The notes below the pieces were generated by a model. It saw only the letters and a program-made list of their open reading frames with translations. It was not told where the DNA came from and did no database searches. Source: Sphingomonadales bacterium (GTDB taxonomy: Bacteria > Pseudomonadota > Alphaproteobacteria > Sphingomonadales > Kordiimonadaceae). From it: 64,000 nt of DNA. Shown one piece after another: positions 52,941-62,074 of the stretch. Location: contig JAALKD010000006.1 in assembly GCA_011088215.1 (NCBI GenBank), positions 29,391-93,390 on the forward strand, read 5' to 3'. Within the stretch, counting starts at the first letter, position 1. Each line of letters begins with the position of its first letter. A program made the translations under genes and the position numbers.

Positions 52941-53768
52941 TTACTTGGGTGCAAGAAGACCTTGTCCTTCGCGGCGGTTCGCAGCTTGTGTTGTGATTGG
53001 CTTTCCCTCTGGATACAACAAGGTTGCTAACATGCCGGACTGTTCCATGTCTGCAATCCGGGCGTTCACATGTTCGATCAGGGCAAGTGTCTGGTCGTTT
53101 TTTTTACACATCAAGGCATCGTTGACTTGCTCAAATTGAAATTTGGCCGAGGATACCAACGGTTCCTTTTCAGGGTGCCGCGCCGCGTAGAGCTTATAGT
53201 CATAATCCATCATCAGTACCGCGTCGACACGGCCTTTTATCAGCATGGCGTGTGCTTGACCCGCATTCAGGGAATCGATTGTGTTGGTCAAATTGGGAAA
53301 AAGTTTTTTGACCCGTATACTGCCACCAACACCCAGGTCAATTGCAATGCGCTGTTCGTAAAGGTCTTCCATGCTTCTAACCAGGGCTTCCCCCTTGCGG
53401 GTGAAGGCGCGAATGTTGGCTGTGTTGAAGGGCTTCGAAATAATGACAGCCTCACGAGACACATTCGTGTCACGAAAGTAAGCTTCATCATAGTCACCAA
53501 CAAAAAAACAATCGGCATTCCCGTCAAAGAAATGGCGCATCGCACGCCGGAGAGGAACGATCTTCACGTTCATTTTCTCACCGTATGTCAGCAAAAGTTC
53601 GTCAACCAGCTTATTATACGGGCCTGGTTTTTTTTCGTCCAGAAGCCAGGGAACTTGCAGCGCGACAATATTCAGAGGCTCGAAGCCTTGTGCCTGTTGC
53701 TGGTCCTGCGCAGTGGCTGGCCCAAGAAATGTCATGGAAATTACGAGTAGTTGAATGCGCCTTAGCAT
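52941..53768 (-). CDS. Orphan periplasmic solute-binding protein
   Basis: A 275-residue exported protein (signal MLRRIQLLVISMTFLGPATA) of the family-3 solute-binding type: LNIVALQVPWLLDEKKPGPY at the entry, YDEAYFRDTNVSREAVIIS, then IAIDLGVGGSIRVKKLF and VDAVLMMDYDYKLYAA in the second lobe. No transporter genes are adjacent. It is upstream of katA on the same strand, but the inverted repeat between them suggests separate control. Like the protein at 25983 it may be a sensor or a lone binding protein. Confidence 0.75.
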   Translation of the reverse strand: MLRRIQLLVISMTFLGPATAQDQQQAQGFEPLNIVALQVPWLLDEKKPGPYNKLVDELLLTYGEKMNVKIVPLRRAMRHFFDGNADCFFVGDYDEAYFRDTNVSREAVIISKPFNTANIRAFTRKGEALVRSMEDLYEQRIAIDLGVGGSIRVKKLFPNLTNTIDSLNAGQAHAMLIKGRVDAVLMMDYDYKLYAARHPEKEPLVSSAKFQFEQVNDALMCKKNDQTLALIEHVNARIADMEQSGMLATLLYPEGKPITTQAANRREGQGLLAPK

Positions 53769-53998
53769 GGTGCCTGGCTCCGGTTGACTGATCTAACCGC
53801 GATGCCTGAGGGCGAACGCAGTTCTCGGCCCCCATACCTGCTAGTGAAAGAAACATAGACCATAACGTGGTAAAGTAAACAGAGCTCTAACATACCGAAG
53901 GAATCAGGCTCGAATTCCTGGTACCTTGGTTATTGAACTAGCCTTTCGTGAGCGCTGCGCCCATCTCGCTAGTCCAATTTCCGACTTATTGCTAGCCG
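53769..53998. other. Intergenic region between the NPP-type phosphodiesterase and the solute-binding gene
   Basis: No gene is seen. An ACTAGC/GCTAGT inverted repeat at about 53938-53975 may help end the phosphodiesterase transcript. A stem-loop resembling a tRNA T-arm near 53903-53920 has no matching D or anticodon arms. Confidence 0.35.
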
Positions 53999-55288
53999 CT
54001 AGTCACATTTGCGCGTCATAAAGTGGGTTATATTCTGTATGTTACCATCGGTTTTGGCGGGCTTGATGCTAAGCGCGCAGGCTATAATGCCATATACCTC
54101 AATGTTGTCGAATGGCTTTGTAAAGATGCCCTTTTTGAACGAGGGGCCTGCCGCAATGAAGGTGGCACGCATATCCGGGTGCAGGTTGTGATACCCGTGG
54201 GTTGCCTTTAAAAACGGTAGTACTGAAGGAGGGGGTGTCTGGTCTTCGGTGGCATAAATCACCCACCCGGGATCAGCAAGCAGCATCAGGTCAGGCTCGC
54301 GGTCAGGGTGATCAAAATGATACCCCTCGGGAAAGGCGCCTCGGCGCAGAACTTTAAGGTGCGGGTGCGCGCCGTTAAATTTTTGATAAGCATTTTCAAC
54401 GCCATCTTCGTCGCCGTATAAGTTTATGAAGGCAACATAGGCAGCGCCACGCGACCGGTTCCAATCAGGGGTGATAAAGGGCGTGACATCCATAATGGGA
54501 TCAAGGTTAATGATCCGCTCGGGCGACAGATCGGCCATGCCGTGGTCTGAAACGATGATAATATTGGTGCGTTCATAAAGGCTGCGATCCTTCAGCCCGT
54601 TGATAAGTCGCCCCATGATTTTGTCCATCATTTCTATTGCCTGCAGTTCCTGCGGCGAATTCACATGGTTCTGGTGAGCGGCATCATCAACTACCGAGAA
54701 ATAAAGCGTGCCAAGCCGTATGTTTTTACCGTCAGGCAAATCAAGCCATTCCAGTATTTGGTCAACGCGCGCTGCATAAACCTCGCTTTTGTGGCTTTTC
54801 TTATACGGGTTCCAATAAGTCGGTTGAACGCCGCCAATCGGTGCCTCGGCACCAAGCCACGTGTTTGTACCTGTTTTTACGCCTTGTTTTTCGGCGGTAA
54901 CCCAAATTGGTTCACCACCCCACCAGCGGGGGTCATTGATGTCCGAGCCGCGGTTCATCTCGCGACCAATTTTGCGGTCATAAATATAGTTGGAAATAAT
55001 GCCGTGGTTTTTTGGATGCAGGCCGGTAGCAAGGGAATATAGGTTGACAAATGTTTTTGACGGCATGGCCGGGGTCATGCCTTCTGCTCGAACGCCGCGT
55101 GCCGCAAGGGCGCGCATATTCGGCGCCGCAGCCCGATCAATCGCATCGGCGCGCAAGCCATCAATACCGACCAGAATAACGATTTGATCGTCAGCGCCCG
55201 CTGCTGTTTCTGTCGAGTTTGCGCTGACCGCGAAGAAAATTGCCATAATTAGGGCTATAGCACCCAAGGTATTGACTGATTTATACAT
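53999..55288 (-). CDS. Secreted nucleotide pyrophosphatase/phosphodiesterase (NPP) family protein
   Basis: A 429-residue exported alkaline-phosphatase-superfamily enzyme. Signal peptide TLGAIALIMAIFFAVSA. Metal site residue D43 is in ILVGIDGLRADAI and the nucleophile is T79 in MPSKTFVNLYSLATGLHPKNHGI. Later metal residues lie in FSVVDDAAHQNH, VSDHGMADL and ATHGYHN. It should cleave phosphodiester or pyrophosphate bonds of extracellular nucleotides or lipids. It is transcribed alone, 112 bases downstream of selO. Confidence 0.9.
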   Translation of the reverse strand: MYKSVNTLGAIALIMAIFFAVSANSTETAAGADDQIVILVGIDGLRADAIDRAAAPNMRALAARGVRAEGMTPAMPSKTFVNLYSLATGLHPKNHGIISNYIYDRKIGREMNRGSDINDPRWWGGEPIWVTAEKQGVKTGTNTWLGAEAPIGGVQPTYWNPYKKSHKSEVYAARVDQILEWLDLPDGKNIRLGTLYFSVVDDAAHQNHVNSPQELQAIEMMDKIMGRLINGLKDRSLYERTNIIIVSDHGMADLSPERIINLDPIMDVTPFITPDWNRSRGAAYVAFINLYGDEDGVENAYQKFNGAHPHLKVLRRGAFPEGYHFDHPDREPDLMLLADPGWVIYATEDQTPPPSVLPFLKATHGYHNLHPDMRATFIAAGPSFKKGIFTKPFDNIEVYGIIACALSIKPAKTDGNIQNITHFMTRKCD

Positions 55289-55400
55289 GATGCCCCCGGT
55301 ATTGACTGCATAGTTTCCGTAGTGAATAGGTTATCCACGTGACAGAGGTATTAAGCATAGCAGCTTTCATGCAAAGCGCTCACGGGTTTTCAATAGATGA

Positions 55401-56816
55401 TTAGAGTTCGAGCGCCTTACCCATTTCGCGGATGCGGTCAATTTTTGCATTGAACGGCTGCCAGTTGTCGTCGTCCGCGATGGGTGTCCACAGGTTTTCC
55501 ACTTCCTCGATCAACAGAGTTTCCGGGCCTTCACCCAAAAAATACGCGGTATTCAGGGCTTGCGGGTTAGACGGTTGATAGCCGGACAGCGCAGCCACCA
55601 AGCCAGCGTAACTGTCCTTGCCGTATCGGTGGGCTTCCGGTCCATTTAGTGCACGTTCTGCGCTGGCGCTACCGCCGTACCAGTCAAAGAAAAACCGCTC
55701 GTAAGGGAAGTTCTCTTTGCCCATAAAATCATTCACGAGCGTTAACAGTGCGTCATCCTCGATGTCGCTTTTGGCCTTTACGCCCAACCGCGCTAACAGC
55801 TTCACCCGGATTGCATCCAGATACAGCCGGGGGAAATCCTCCAGCGCTTTTTTTAGGTCGTTTTCGCTGCAAAGGTCCGACAATGAACCCCCTAGTTGGT
55901 AAACATTCCAGTGTAGCGCATCGGGCTGACGTCCAAAGGCATACAGGCCGCTTTCATCGAAATAAGCAGCAGTGAAGGCAAGGTCCATGGTGGGCAGAAA
56001 GCGCCACGGGCCAAAGTCAAAAACCTCGCCGCTGATGTTGATATTGTCTGTGTTTAAAACGCCATGGACAAACCCTGCAGCCATAAGCTCTGCGGCTTGT
56101 GTGGCTACGCGCGCTGACACCAACGACAATAGTTCAAGCGCGCGGTCAGAGGCACTGCCAGTTGGGGTAACGCCGTAATAATGTTTCAGACAATAGTCCA
56201 CCAGTGCAGTTAGCCGTTCGGTATCAGAATAAAAGGCGTGCCGCTGGAAGGTGCCGATGCGGATGTGGCCGTGGTTCAGTCGCACCATAACCGCCGAGCG
56301 GGTCGGCGACGGCTCATCACCTCGGTGCAGGCTTTCACCGGTCTCGATGATCGAAAATGTTTTTGAGGTGTTAACACCCAGCGCTTCCAGCATTTCGGTG
56401 GCCAGAATTTCGCGGAAGCCACCTTTCAGGGTTAAGCGCCCGTCACCGGATCGGCTGTAAGGCGTCGTGCCGCTACCTTTGGTGCCAAGGTCCATCAAGC
56501 GGCCCGCCTTATCTTCCATTTGGGCAAACAGAAAACCGCGCCCGTCGCCTATCTCGGGATTGTAGTGCCTGAATTGGTGTCCGTGGTAACGCTGCGCCAA
56601 TGGCTCGGCTAGCGACCCCGGCAAGGGTTCAAATCCACCAAAATGCTGCAGCCACTCTTCGTCGTTCAGGCCGTCCAGTCCAATACTTTCCGCCGCGCGG
56701 TTGTTGCGGTAACGCAGGATGGTTTTCGGAAATTCAGCCGCCTTAACCGGGTCGGCGAAACCGTCCCCCAACTCCAGGAACGCCTGTTTGGGTGCGTAGG
56801 CTTTATTCAGCAGCAT
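55401..56816 (-). CDS. selO: SelO-family protein adenylyltransferase (YdiU)
   Basis: A 471-residue pseudokinase-fold enzyme that transfers AMP to proteins (SelO family). Recognisable parts are LAQRYHGHQFRHYNPEIGDG, LMDLGTKGSGTTPYSRSGDG, FREILATEMLEALGVNTSKT and GFVHGVLNTDNINISGEVFDF, which hold the nucleotide and metal sites. It is on the short side for the family but ends in the expected place; no C-terminal selenocysteine/cysteine motif is present. The start overlaps the nitroreductase stop by 14 bases. Confidence 0.92.
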   Translation of the reverse strand: MLLNKAYAPKQAFLELGDGFADPVKAAEFPKTILRYRNNRAAESIGLDGLNDEEWLQHFGGFEPLPGSLAEPLAQRYHGHQFRHYNPEIGDGRGFLFAQMEDKAGRLMDLGTKGSGTTPYSRSGDGRLTLKGGFREILATEMLEALGVNTSKTFSIIETGESLHRGDEPSPTRSAVMVRLNHGHIRIGTFQRHAFYSDTERLTALVDYCLKHYYGVTPTGSASDRALELLSLVSARVATQAAELMAAGFVHGVLNTDNINISGEVFDFGPWRFLPTMDLAFTAAYFDESGLYAFGRQPDALHWNVYQLGGSLSDLCSENDLKKALEDFPRLYLDAIRVKLLARLGVKAKSDIEDDALLTLVNDFMGKENFPYERFFFDWYGGSASAERALNGPEAHRYGKDSYAGLVAALSGYQPSNPQALNTAYFLGEGPETLLIEEVENLWTPIADDDNWQPFNAKIDRIREMGKALEL

Positions 56817-57411
56817 CGGCGGGCCACCCCCATGTTACGTGGTCAGCTGGATTGGGCCTTGGTCGTTCGGTCGGGCTTCTGCTGTGGCTTCCGAAAAACA
56901 TGAATCCTGCGATTTTCTCATCCGCTGTCATATTAAGCGCCCTCGCCACATATTTGCTGTAGCTGGCCCAGCCTGTTAGCCACTGTGCGCCGTAACCTAG
57001 CGCGGTGGCGGCAATGACCATATTCTGGCAGGCGGCACCGGTGGACAGCTTCTGCTCCCATTCAGGGATGGGGCGGCTTGTGTTTGGGGAATAGACAGCA
57101 ATGATTAGCGTCGGTGCCTGCGTAGCATATCCGCTCATTTTCTCGGCCACTTTGGGGCTGCTTTCAAACTCAGCAATCATGCCGTCGGTGATGGCTTTGC
57201 CAAGCTTGGCACGCTCTGGCCCTGTGAGCACAACAAAGCGCCAAGGTGCCAGCTTACCGTGGTCGGGCACCCGCATGCCAGCTGCCAAAATCTTCTCAAG
57301 CGCCTCTCTGTCAGGGCTGGGGTCTTGCATGTCGCGGGTTTTAACAGACCGGCGATGCATCAACAGGTCATAGGCTTCGGAACTGGGCGTATTGAAAGGC
57401 TTGTTGGCCAT
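56803..57411 (-). CDS. Nitroreductase family flavoprotein
   Basis: A 202-residue FMN oxidoreductase. FMN phosphate is bound by the N-terminal MHRRSVKTRDM, and AAGMRVPDHGKLAPWRFVVL and CQNMVIAATALGYGAQWLTG are typical of the YdjA-like branch. Substrates may include nitro compounds or quinones. ATG 57411 gives MANKPFNTPSSEAYDLL; the open frame to 57489 has no ribosome-binding site. It is coupled to selO downstream and divergent from the PQQ dehydrogenase operon. Confidence 0.88.
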   Translation of the reverse strand: MANKPFNTPSSEAYDLLMHRRSVKTRDMQDPSPDREALEKILAAGMRVPDHGKLAPWRFVVLTGPERAKLGKAITDGMIAEFESSPKVAEKMSGYATQAPTLIIAVYSPNTSRPIPEWEQKLSTGAACQNMVIAATALGYGAQWLTGWASYSKYVARALNMTADEKIAGFMFFGSHSRSPTERPRPNPADHVTWGWPADAAE

Positions 57412-57513
57412 AGGGGTCTTCACTTTCGTGCAGGGGTGTTCATATTCGTGTAGTTTAACGTAGTTGGCTTTTGCTATAATATAACACAATCACATTTTAT
57501 TTTATTTCTAATG

Positions 57514-57525
57514 CGGAATGTTCCG
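57514..57525. promoter_or_regulatory. Short inverted repeat between nitroreductase and PQQ-dehydrogenase operons
   Basis: CGGAA-2-TTCCG in the divergent intergenic region, about 50 bases before the dehydrogenase start. It could be an operator half-site pair; the regulator is unknown. Confidence 0.3.
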
Positions 57526-57573
57526 TTTATAGCATAGTGCCAACATGGGCATAAAAGGGTTGGGAGAAAAGAC

Positions 57574-58908
57574 ATGAATTCAAAAATATTTGGCGTGGGG
57601 CTGACGGCGTTGGCCTTGGTGGGTTGTTCGGCCTCAGAAGATACCAATCATGAGGCGCAGCAGAAGATTGTAGCAGAAGTGTCGATGCCCGCGGTCGGCG
57701 TAGCTGATGGTGCAGCAGTTGATGCAACAACAGGCATAAGTTTGCCTGCCGGTTTTAGCGCTACAATATTTGCCGACGAGGTTGGTCAAGTGCGTCATAT
57801 TGTTGCCGCCCCTAACGGTTGGGTATATGGGGCGCTGCGCGTGTCCATGCGCGGCAATGGTGTAGTGGCCCTTCGTGATACAGACGGCGACGGCGTTGCC
57901 GATCAGCGCGAATATTTCGGTCAAAGCATTCAGGGTAGCGGTATCGGTGTGAATAACGGTTACCTATACTTCTCCACTGATACAGCCATTATGCGCTGGC
58001 CCCTGCCGGAAAGCGGCGCTCCTACTGATGAGCCAACCGTAATCGCTGAGGGTTTTGTTTCCGAAACCCAGCATGCGTCCAAAAACTTCACGTTTGACGG
58101 CGAAGGCAACATGTATGTGAATGTGGGTGCGCCTTCCAATGCCTGCATGACAGAAATGCGCAAAAAGGGCTCGCCCGGCATGCGGCCTTGCCCCATTCTG
58201 GAAAAATACGCTGGTGTCTGGCGCTTTGACGCTGATACACCGGGGCAGGACCAAATGGCGGACGGTCATCGGTATGCCACTGGCATTCGTAATGCCCTTG
58301 CGCTGGATTGGAACACCCACGCGGACGCCCTTTATTTGGCGCAGCATGGCCGCGATCAGTTGGCCAGTTTTTTCCCCGAAATGTTCACCAACGAGCAAAG
58401 CGCCGAACTGCCATCGGAAGAATTTCACCGTCTAGATGACGGATACGATGTGGGCTGGCCATACAGCTACTATGATCATATGAAAGATGAGCGCATGGTA
58501 ATGCCCGAATATGGTGGTGATGGCCAAACGGTATCTAGCGAGGGCGAAAAACCCCTGTTTGGTTTCCCCGGCCACTGGGCACCAAACGGCATGATGTTCC
58601 TTGAGGGTGATGCGTTGCCCGCAGGTTACCGCAAGGGTGCCTTTATTGCTTTCCACGGTTCCTGGAACCGCGCGCCCATGCCACAGCAAGGCTATCGTGT
58701 TGTTTATCTTCCACTGAACGATGACGGCGCTGTTGCGGGTGATTGGGTAACATTCGCCAATGGCTTTGCAGGCCCGGAACCGGTTATGAGTCCCAGAAAT
58801 GCCGTTCATCGCCCCATGGGCTTGACGGAAGGGCCAGATGGCGCGATTTACATCTCAAGCCTGATGTCTGGCGGGCGCGTTTGGAAAGTTACCTATGAAG
58901 GTGAATAA
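57574..58908 (+). CDS. PQQ-dependent sugar dehydrogenase-like lipoprotein
   Basis: A 444-residue periplasmic lipoprotein of the soluble glucose/sorbosone dehydrogenase beta-propeller family. The lipobox is ALVGC18. The domain opens LPAGFSATIFADEVGQVRHI, and propeller repeats include FDGEGNMYVNVG, YATGIRNALALDWN and GPDGAIYISSL near the C-terminus. It would oxidise a sugar or aldose using PQQ, passing electrons to the cytochrome c encoded next, whose start lies inside its last codons (14-base overlap). GGAG precedes the ATG. Confidence 0.85.
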   Translation: MNSKIFGVGLTALALVGCSASEDTNHEAQQKIVAEVSMPAVGVADGAAVDATTGISLPAGFSATIFADEVGQVRHIVAAPNGWVYGALRVSMRGNGVVALRDTDGDGVADQREYFGQSIQGSGIGVNNGYLYFSTDTAIMRWPLPESGAPTDEPTVIAEGFVSETQHASKNFTFDGEGNMYVNVGAPSNACMTEMRKKGSPGMRPCPILEKYAGVWRFDADTPGQDQMADGHRYATGIRNALALDWNTHADALYLAQHGRDQLASFFPEMFTNEQSAELPSEEFHRLDDGYDVGWPYSYYDHMKDERMVMPEYGGDGQTVSSEGEKPLFGFPGHWAPNGMMFLEGDALPAGYRKGAFIAFHGSWNRAPMPQQGYRVVYLPLNDDGAVAGDWVTFANGFAGPEPVMSPRNAVHRPMGLTEGPDGAIYISSLMSGGRVWKVTYEGE

Positions 58909-59281
58909 ATTCTATTTGGCTGCGCTAGCGGGTGCAGTCTTTTCGACCTCGGTTTCTGCCCAAGATCCGCCGACCGGCAGATCACTTTACGAGGAAAACT
59001 GCGCCGTTTGCCATCAATATGATGGCGGCGGCGTACCGTTTATGCAACCGGAATTGTTTAGCAGTAAACGAGCAAATGCGCCCAAAGGCGGTGTGATTGA
59101 TATTATCCTGTTCGGCAGCGCAGCCGAAGGAACAGGGCAAAGCGGCTTCAGCAACGAAATGCCGGGCTTTGATTATTTAACCAATAGAGAAATAGCGTTG
59201 ATAGCGACATATGTACGGACCAATTTTGAAAACAATGGGGGCGCTGTCATTGCTGACGACGTCCAGCCTCGCCGCAAATAG
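58895..59281 (+). CDS. Monoheme cytochrome c
   Basis: A 128-residue exported class I cytochrome c. Signal peptide LAALAGAVFSTSVSA. The heme motif is C36-A-V-C39-H40, and the axial methionine is probably in NEMPGFDYLTNREIALIATY, the usual C-terminal helix. It overlaps the dehydrogenase gene by 14 bases and the receptor gene by up to 71, so these are one unit; electron acceptor for the dehydrogenase is the natural role. Confidence 0.88.
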   Translation: MKVNKFYLAALAGAVFSTSVSAQDPPTGRSLYEENCAVCHQYDGGGVPFMQPELFSSKRANAPKGGVIDIILFGSAAEGTGQSGFSNEMPGFDYLTNREIALIATYVRTNFENNGGAVIADDVQPRRK

Positions 59282-61250
59282 CCAAGATGTAGACAACATT
59301 GATGAAATAACTGTGACCAGTTCTCGCTTGCCACTTCGTTCGGTGGGCCAGCTAGTTGTTGCGGTTGATGTTCGGGAACAAGCTACGTTGCGTCTTGATA
59401 GTGCACTCGGCTCAGTGCCGGGCGTTGGTCTGTTCAGGCGTGCTAACAGCTTCACCTCACACCCGACCACGCAGGGGCTTTCCATGCGCGGTGTTGGTGC
59501 CAACGGTGCCGGGCGTGTGCTGGTAACGCTGGACGGTGTTCCACAAAACGACCCATTTGGTGGCTGGGTATACTGGTCTGGTTATCAGGGCAATGCCGTG
59601 GGCCAAGCCACGGTTCGCCGGGGCGGTTCGCCGGGTGCGTTCGGAGCTCAGGCGCTTGCAGGCGCTGTTGACCTTCAGTCAATGCCCGGCAATCAAATTT
59701 CCGGTTTTTATGGCTCTGATAATAGCTTCGGCATAAACGGCAGCACTGTATTCTATGCGCCGCACGGTGACTTTACGTTAGACGGTGGCTATTTTGAAAC
59801 CGACGGTGATTTTCTGCTCGACGAAGCCGATCGTGGTACAGTCGATGCGCGCGCGGCAAGTGATGCTTATTCAATTGGCAGTTCCTACGCTCATAAGTTC
59901 TCTGTTGATACAACATTGACTGCCCGTGCGCGAGTGTACGGTGAAAACCGGGTAAATGGTTTTTCGCTGGCGGTGAATGAAACTGATGCCATCGATACAT
60001 CGCTGCGGTTGTTGCATCAGCCAGAAAGCGGCACAGCTTATGAGCTGACAGTTTATTATCGCGAGCGCGACTTTGCCAATACATTTGCCTCTGGCCGGGA
60101 TGATCGCACCACTGAACGCGCTGTGTTGGACCAGTTTGACGTGCCTGCGTGGGGCGCAGGCTTCCTTGCGCGCATCCAATCAGGCGGGTTCGAGTTTGGC
60201 CTCGATGGTCGGCGTATGAGCGGTGAGACCAACGAGCGGTTCCGCAACTTGGGCGCAGGCTTTACCCGCCAACGCCGTGCGGGCGGCGACCAATGGATAC
60301 TTGGCGGTTACGGCGAATATGCCGCATCTGGTGATTGGGGCAGGCTTTCGGCCACCTTCCGCTTGGATCGCTGGCGCACTTATAACGGTGAACGGCTAGA
60401 GACTAACATCGCAGATGGTTCACTGGTACGCCAAGACACGGTAGAAAACCGCGCAGACTGGATTGGCAGTGGCCGCATTGGCTATGAGCGCAACCTGACG
60501 GGTGCCATCAACTTGCGCGCTGCGGCGTTTAAAAGCTGGCGCTTGCCGACCCTCAATGAATATTACCGCCCGTTCCGAGTGGTGAATGACATCACCGAGG
60601 CCAATCCGGACTTGAGGCCTGAAACGCTTTACGGTGTTGAGTTGGGCTTTGATTATCAACCACTGAATACAGTTCGCGCGAGCGTGACTTTCTTCCGCAA
60701 CTGGCTCAATGACGGTGTCGGTAACGTGACCATTGGTTTCGGCCCCGGTTTCTTCCCGCTGGGTGGGTTTGTACCAGGCGGCGGCGTGCTCAGGCAGCGC
60801 GCTAACATCGACCGTACCACCATTGACGGCATTGAACTGGAAGGCCGCATCGAACTGGATGGCAGCCTGGAACTGAAAGGTCAGTATCTTTACGCCCGCT
60901 CGCGCATCACGGCCTTTAACGCCAACTCTGCACTTGTTGGCAACCGGCCTGTGCAGACACCGCGGCATAGTGCTACGGCGAGTGTCAACAAAACGCTTGA
61001 TAAAGGCTGGTGGCGGCTGGAAGCGCGCTATGCAGGCGGCCAGTTTGATGATGACCTGAACACCCGACGTCTGGACAGTATATTCACGGTGAATATGGGC
61101 GCAGCCTACACGCTCACCGATAATGTGCAGCTAACCGCCAATGTTGAAAATCTGTTCAACGCGCGTGTTGTGTCAGCCCTGTCATCTACTGGTCTTGAGA
61201 CCATCGCTCAGCGGCGTTACGGCCGGATAGGGGTATCTGCCAGCTTCTAG
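59211..61250 (+). CDS. TonB-dependent outer-membrane receptor
   Basis: A 679-residue outer-membrane transporter. After a short signal (LKTMGALSLLTTSSLA), the TonB box region reads DEITVTSSRLP, followed by the plug domain (GLSMRGVGANGAGRVLVTLD, DPFGGWV) and a 22-strand barrel ending ETIAQRRYGRIGVSASF with terminal Phe. Segments such as RPETLYGVELGFDY are typical of cobalamin/siderophore-type receptors. Its ligand is unknown, but co-transcription with a PQQ dehydrogenase suggests uptake of the enzyme's cofactor or substrate. ATG 59211 retains a charged n-region; ATG 59235 is an alternative. Confidence 0.9.
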   Translation: MYGPILKTMGALSLLTTSSLAANSQDVDNIDEITVTSSRLPLRSVGQLVVAVDVREQATLRLDSALGSVPGVGLFRRANSFTSHPTTQGLSMRGVGANGAGRVLVTLDGVPQNDPFGGWVYWSGYQGNAVGQATVRRGGSPGAFGAQALAGAVDLQSMPGNQISGFYGSDNSFGINGSTVFYAPHGDFTLDGGYFETDGDFLLDEADRGTVDARAASDAYSIGSSYAHKFSVDTTLTARARVYGENRVNGFSLAVNETDAIDTSLRLLHQPESGTAYELTVYYRERDFANTFASGRDDRTTERAVLDQFDVPAWGAGFLARIQSGGFEFGLDGRRMSGETNERFRNLGAGFTRQRRAGGDQWILGGYGEYAASGDWGRLSATFRLDRWRTYNGERLETNIADGSLVRQDTVENRADWIGSGRIGYERNLTGAINLRAAAFKSWRLPTLNEYYRPFRVVNDITEANPDLRPETLYGVELGFDYQPLNTVRASVTFFRNWLNDGVGNVTIGFGPGFFPLGGFVPGGGVLRQRANIDRTTIDGIELEGRIELDGSLELKGQYLYARSRITAFNANSALVGNRPVQTPRHSATASVNKTLDKGWWRLEARYAGGQFDDDLNTRRLDSIFTVNMGAAYTLTDNVQLTANVENLFNARVVSALSSTGLETIAQRRYGRIGVSASF

Positions 61251-61346
61251 TTTTCGCATCTTATCGTGCTTGTTTTTCCAAATCAGGCGCGATAAACAGG
61301 TTTCATAAATATAAAAACGACCAACACGACAACTAGAGGATAAAAA

Positions 61347-61625
61347 ATGAAACCAACCAAAGCTATACTTGTGTCTTGTGCCGGGCTGATGCTCGGCGCT
61401 TGTTCTGTCTCCATTTCGGAAGACGGTCTGGAGCGTAACTACCGCGACTATGAAGACGACGACCGCATCACGGTTACCCTGCCGAACGGTGACCGGGACC
61501 GGTTTACCTGTCCGGAGGGCACTACGTCTTTTGTTATCAATCGCAAAGACGAAGGTCTGGGCATGGCATATGGTTGTCGAACAAATGGTTCACCGATGCC
61601 GACAATGGACGGTATTGACGGGTAA
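61347..61625 (+). CDS. Small lipoprotein (92 aa)
   Basis: A 92-residue predicted lipoprotein with lipobox LGAC19 after a short signal peptide. The mature part is acidic and contains a cysteine pair (RFTCPEGTTSFV; YGCRTNG) that could form a disulfide. I recognise no family. It follows the receptor operon by 97 bases and is ended by the terminator at 61655. Confidence 0.65.
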   Translation: MKPTKAILVSCAGLMLGACSVSISEDGLERNYRDYEDDDRITVTLPNGDRDRFTCPEGTTSFVINRKDEGLGMAYGCRTNGSPMPTMDGIDG

Positions 61626-61654
61626 GCCTCGCTTTCATTGAAGCGACAAACATA

Positions 61655-61684
61655 AAGCCGGGTGATTGCCCGGCTTTTCTTTTG
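61655..61684 (+). terminator. Rho-independent terminator
   Basis: AAGCCGGG (61655-61662), 6-base loop, CCCGGCTT (61669-61676) and TTCTTTTGG. Nearly identical to the terminator at 63267. Confidence 0.85.
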
Positions 61685-61745
61685 GTTGTCGCCAACCTGT
61701 TTAGCTCTAGTTTCATTTATGAAAGCAAGCAGGAGGCGCAGACCA

Positions 61746-62036
61746 ATGTCAGTTTATATTATTTCTCAAATTACGGTTCATAACCGCGAAGAATATGACA
61801 CATACTCAGACCAGTTCATGGATGTGTTCACGCAGTTTGACGGTAAAATGCTGAGTGTTGATGAGGAACCCACAGTACTCCTCGGTGAATGGACCGCGAC
61901 CCGGTCCGTGTTGATCGAATTCCCGAGCGAGAAATCTGCAATGGCCTGGATGAATTCAGATGGTTACGTGGAAATTTCCAAGCACCGGAACGCAGGCGCA
62001 AATCTTAATTCAATTCTTGTGAAGGGGCTGGAATAG
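61746..62036 (+). CDS. DUF1330 family protein
   Basis: A 96-residue DUF1330 protein with the ferredoxin-like dimeric fold: MSVYIISQITVHNREEYDTY at the start and LIEFPSEKSAMAWMNSDGY near the end. The family has no defined reaction. AGGAGG lies 11 bases before ATG 61746, which gives the normal DUF1330 N-terminus; the upstream frame to 61662 reads through the terminator and is rejected. Confidence 0.87.
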   Translation: MSVYIISQITVHNREEYDTYSDQFMDVFTQFDGKMLSVDEEPTVLLGEWTATRSVLIEFPSEKSAMAWMNSDGYVEISKHRNAGANLNSILVKGLE

Positions 62037-62074
62037 CCGTCACTGTGAGTGGGGTATGGCGAGACTGTGAGAAT

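Noticed and set aside
53890-53925. T-arm-like stem-loop with CTCGAATT
   Set aside because: No D arm, anticodon arm or acceptor stem could be folded around it, so a tRNA or tmRNA call is not supported.
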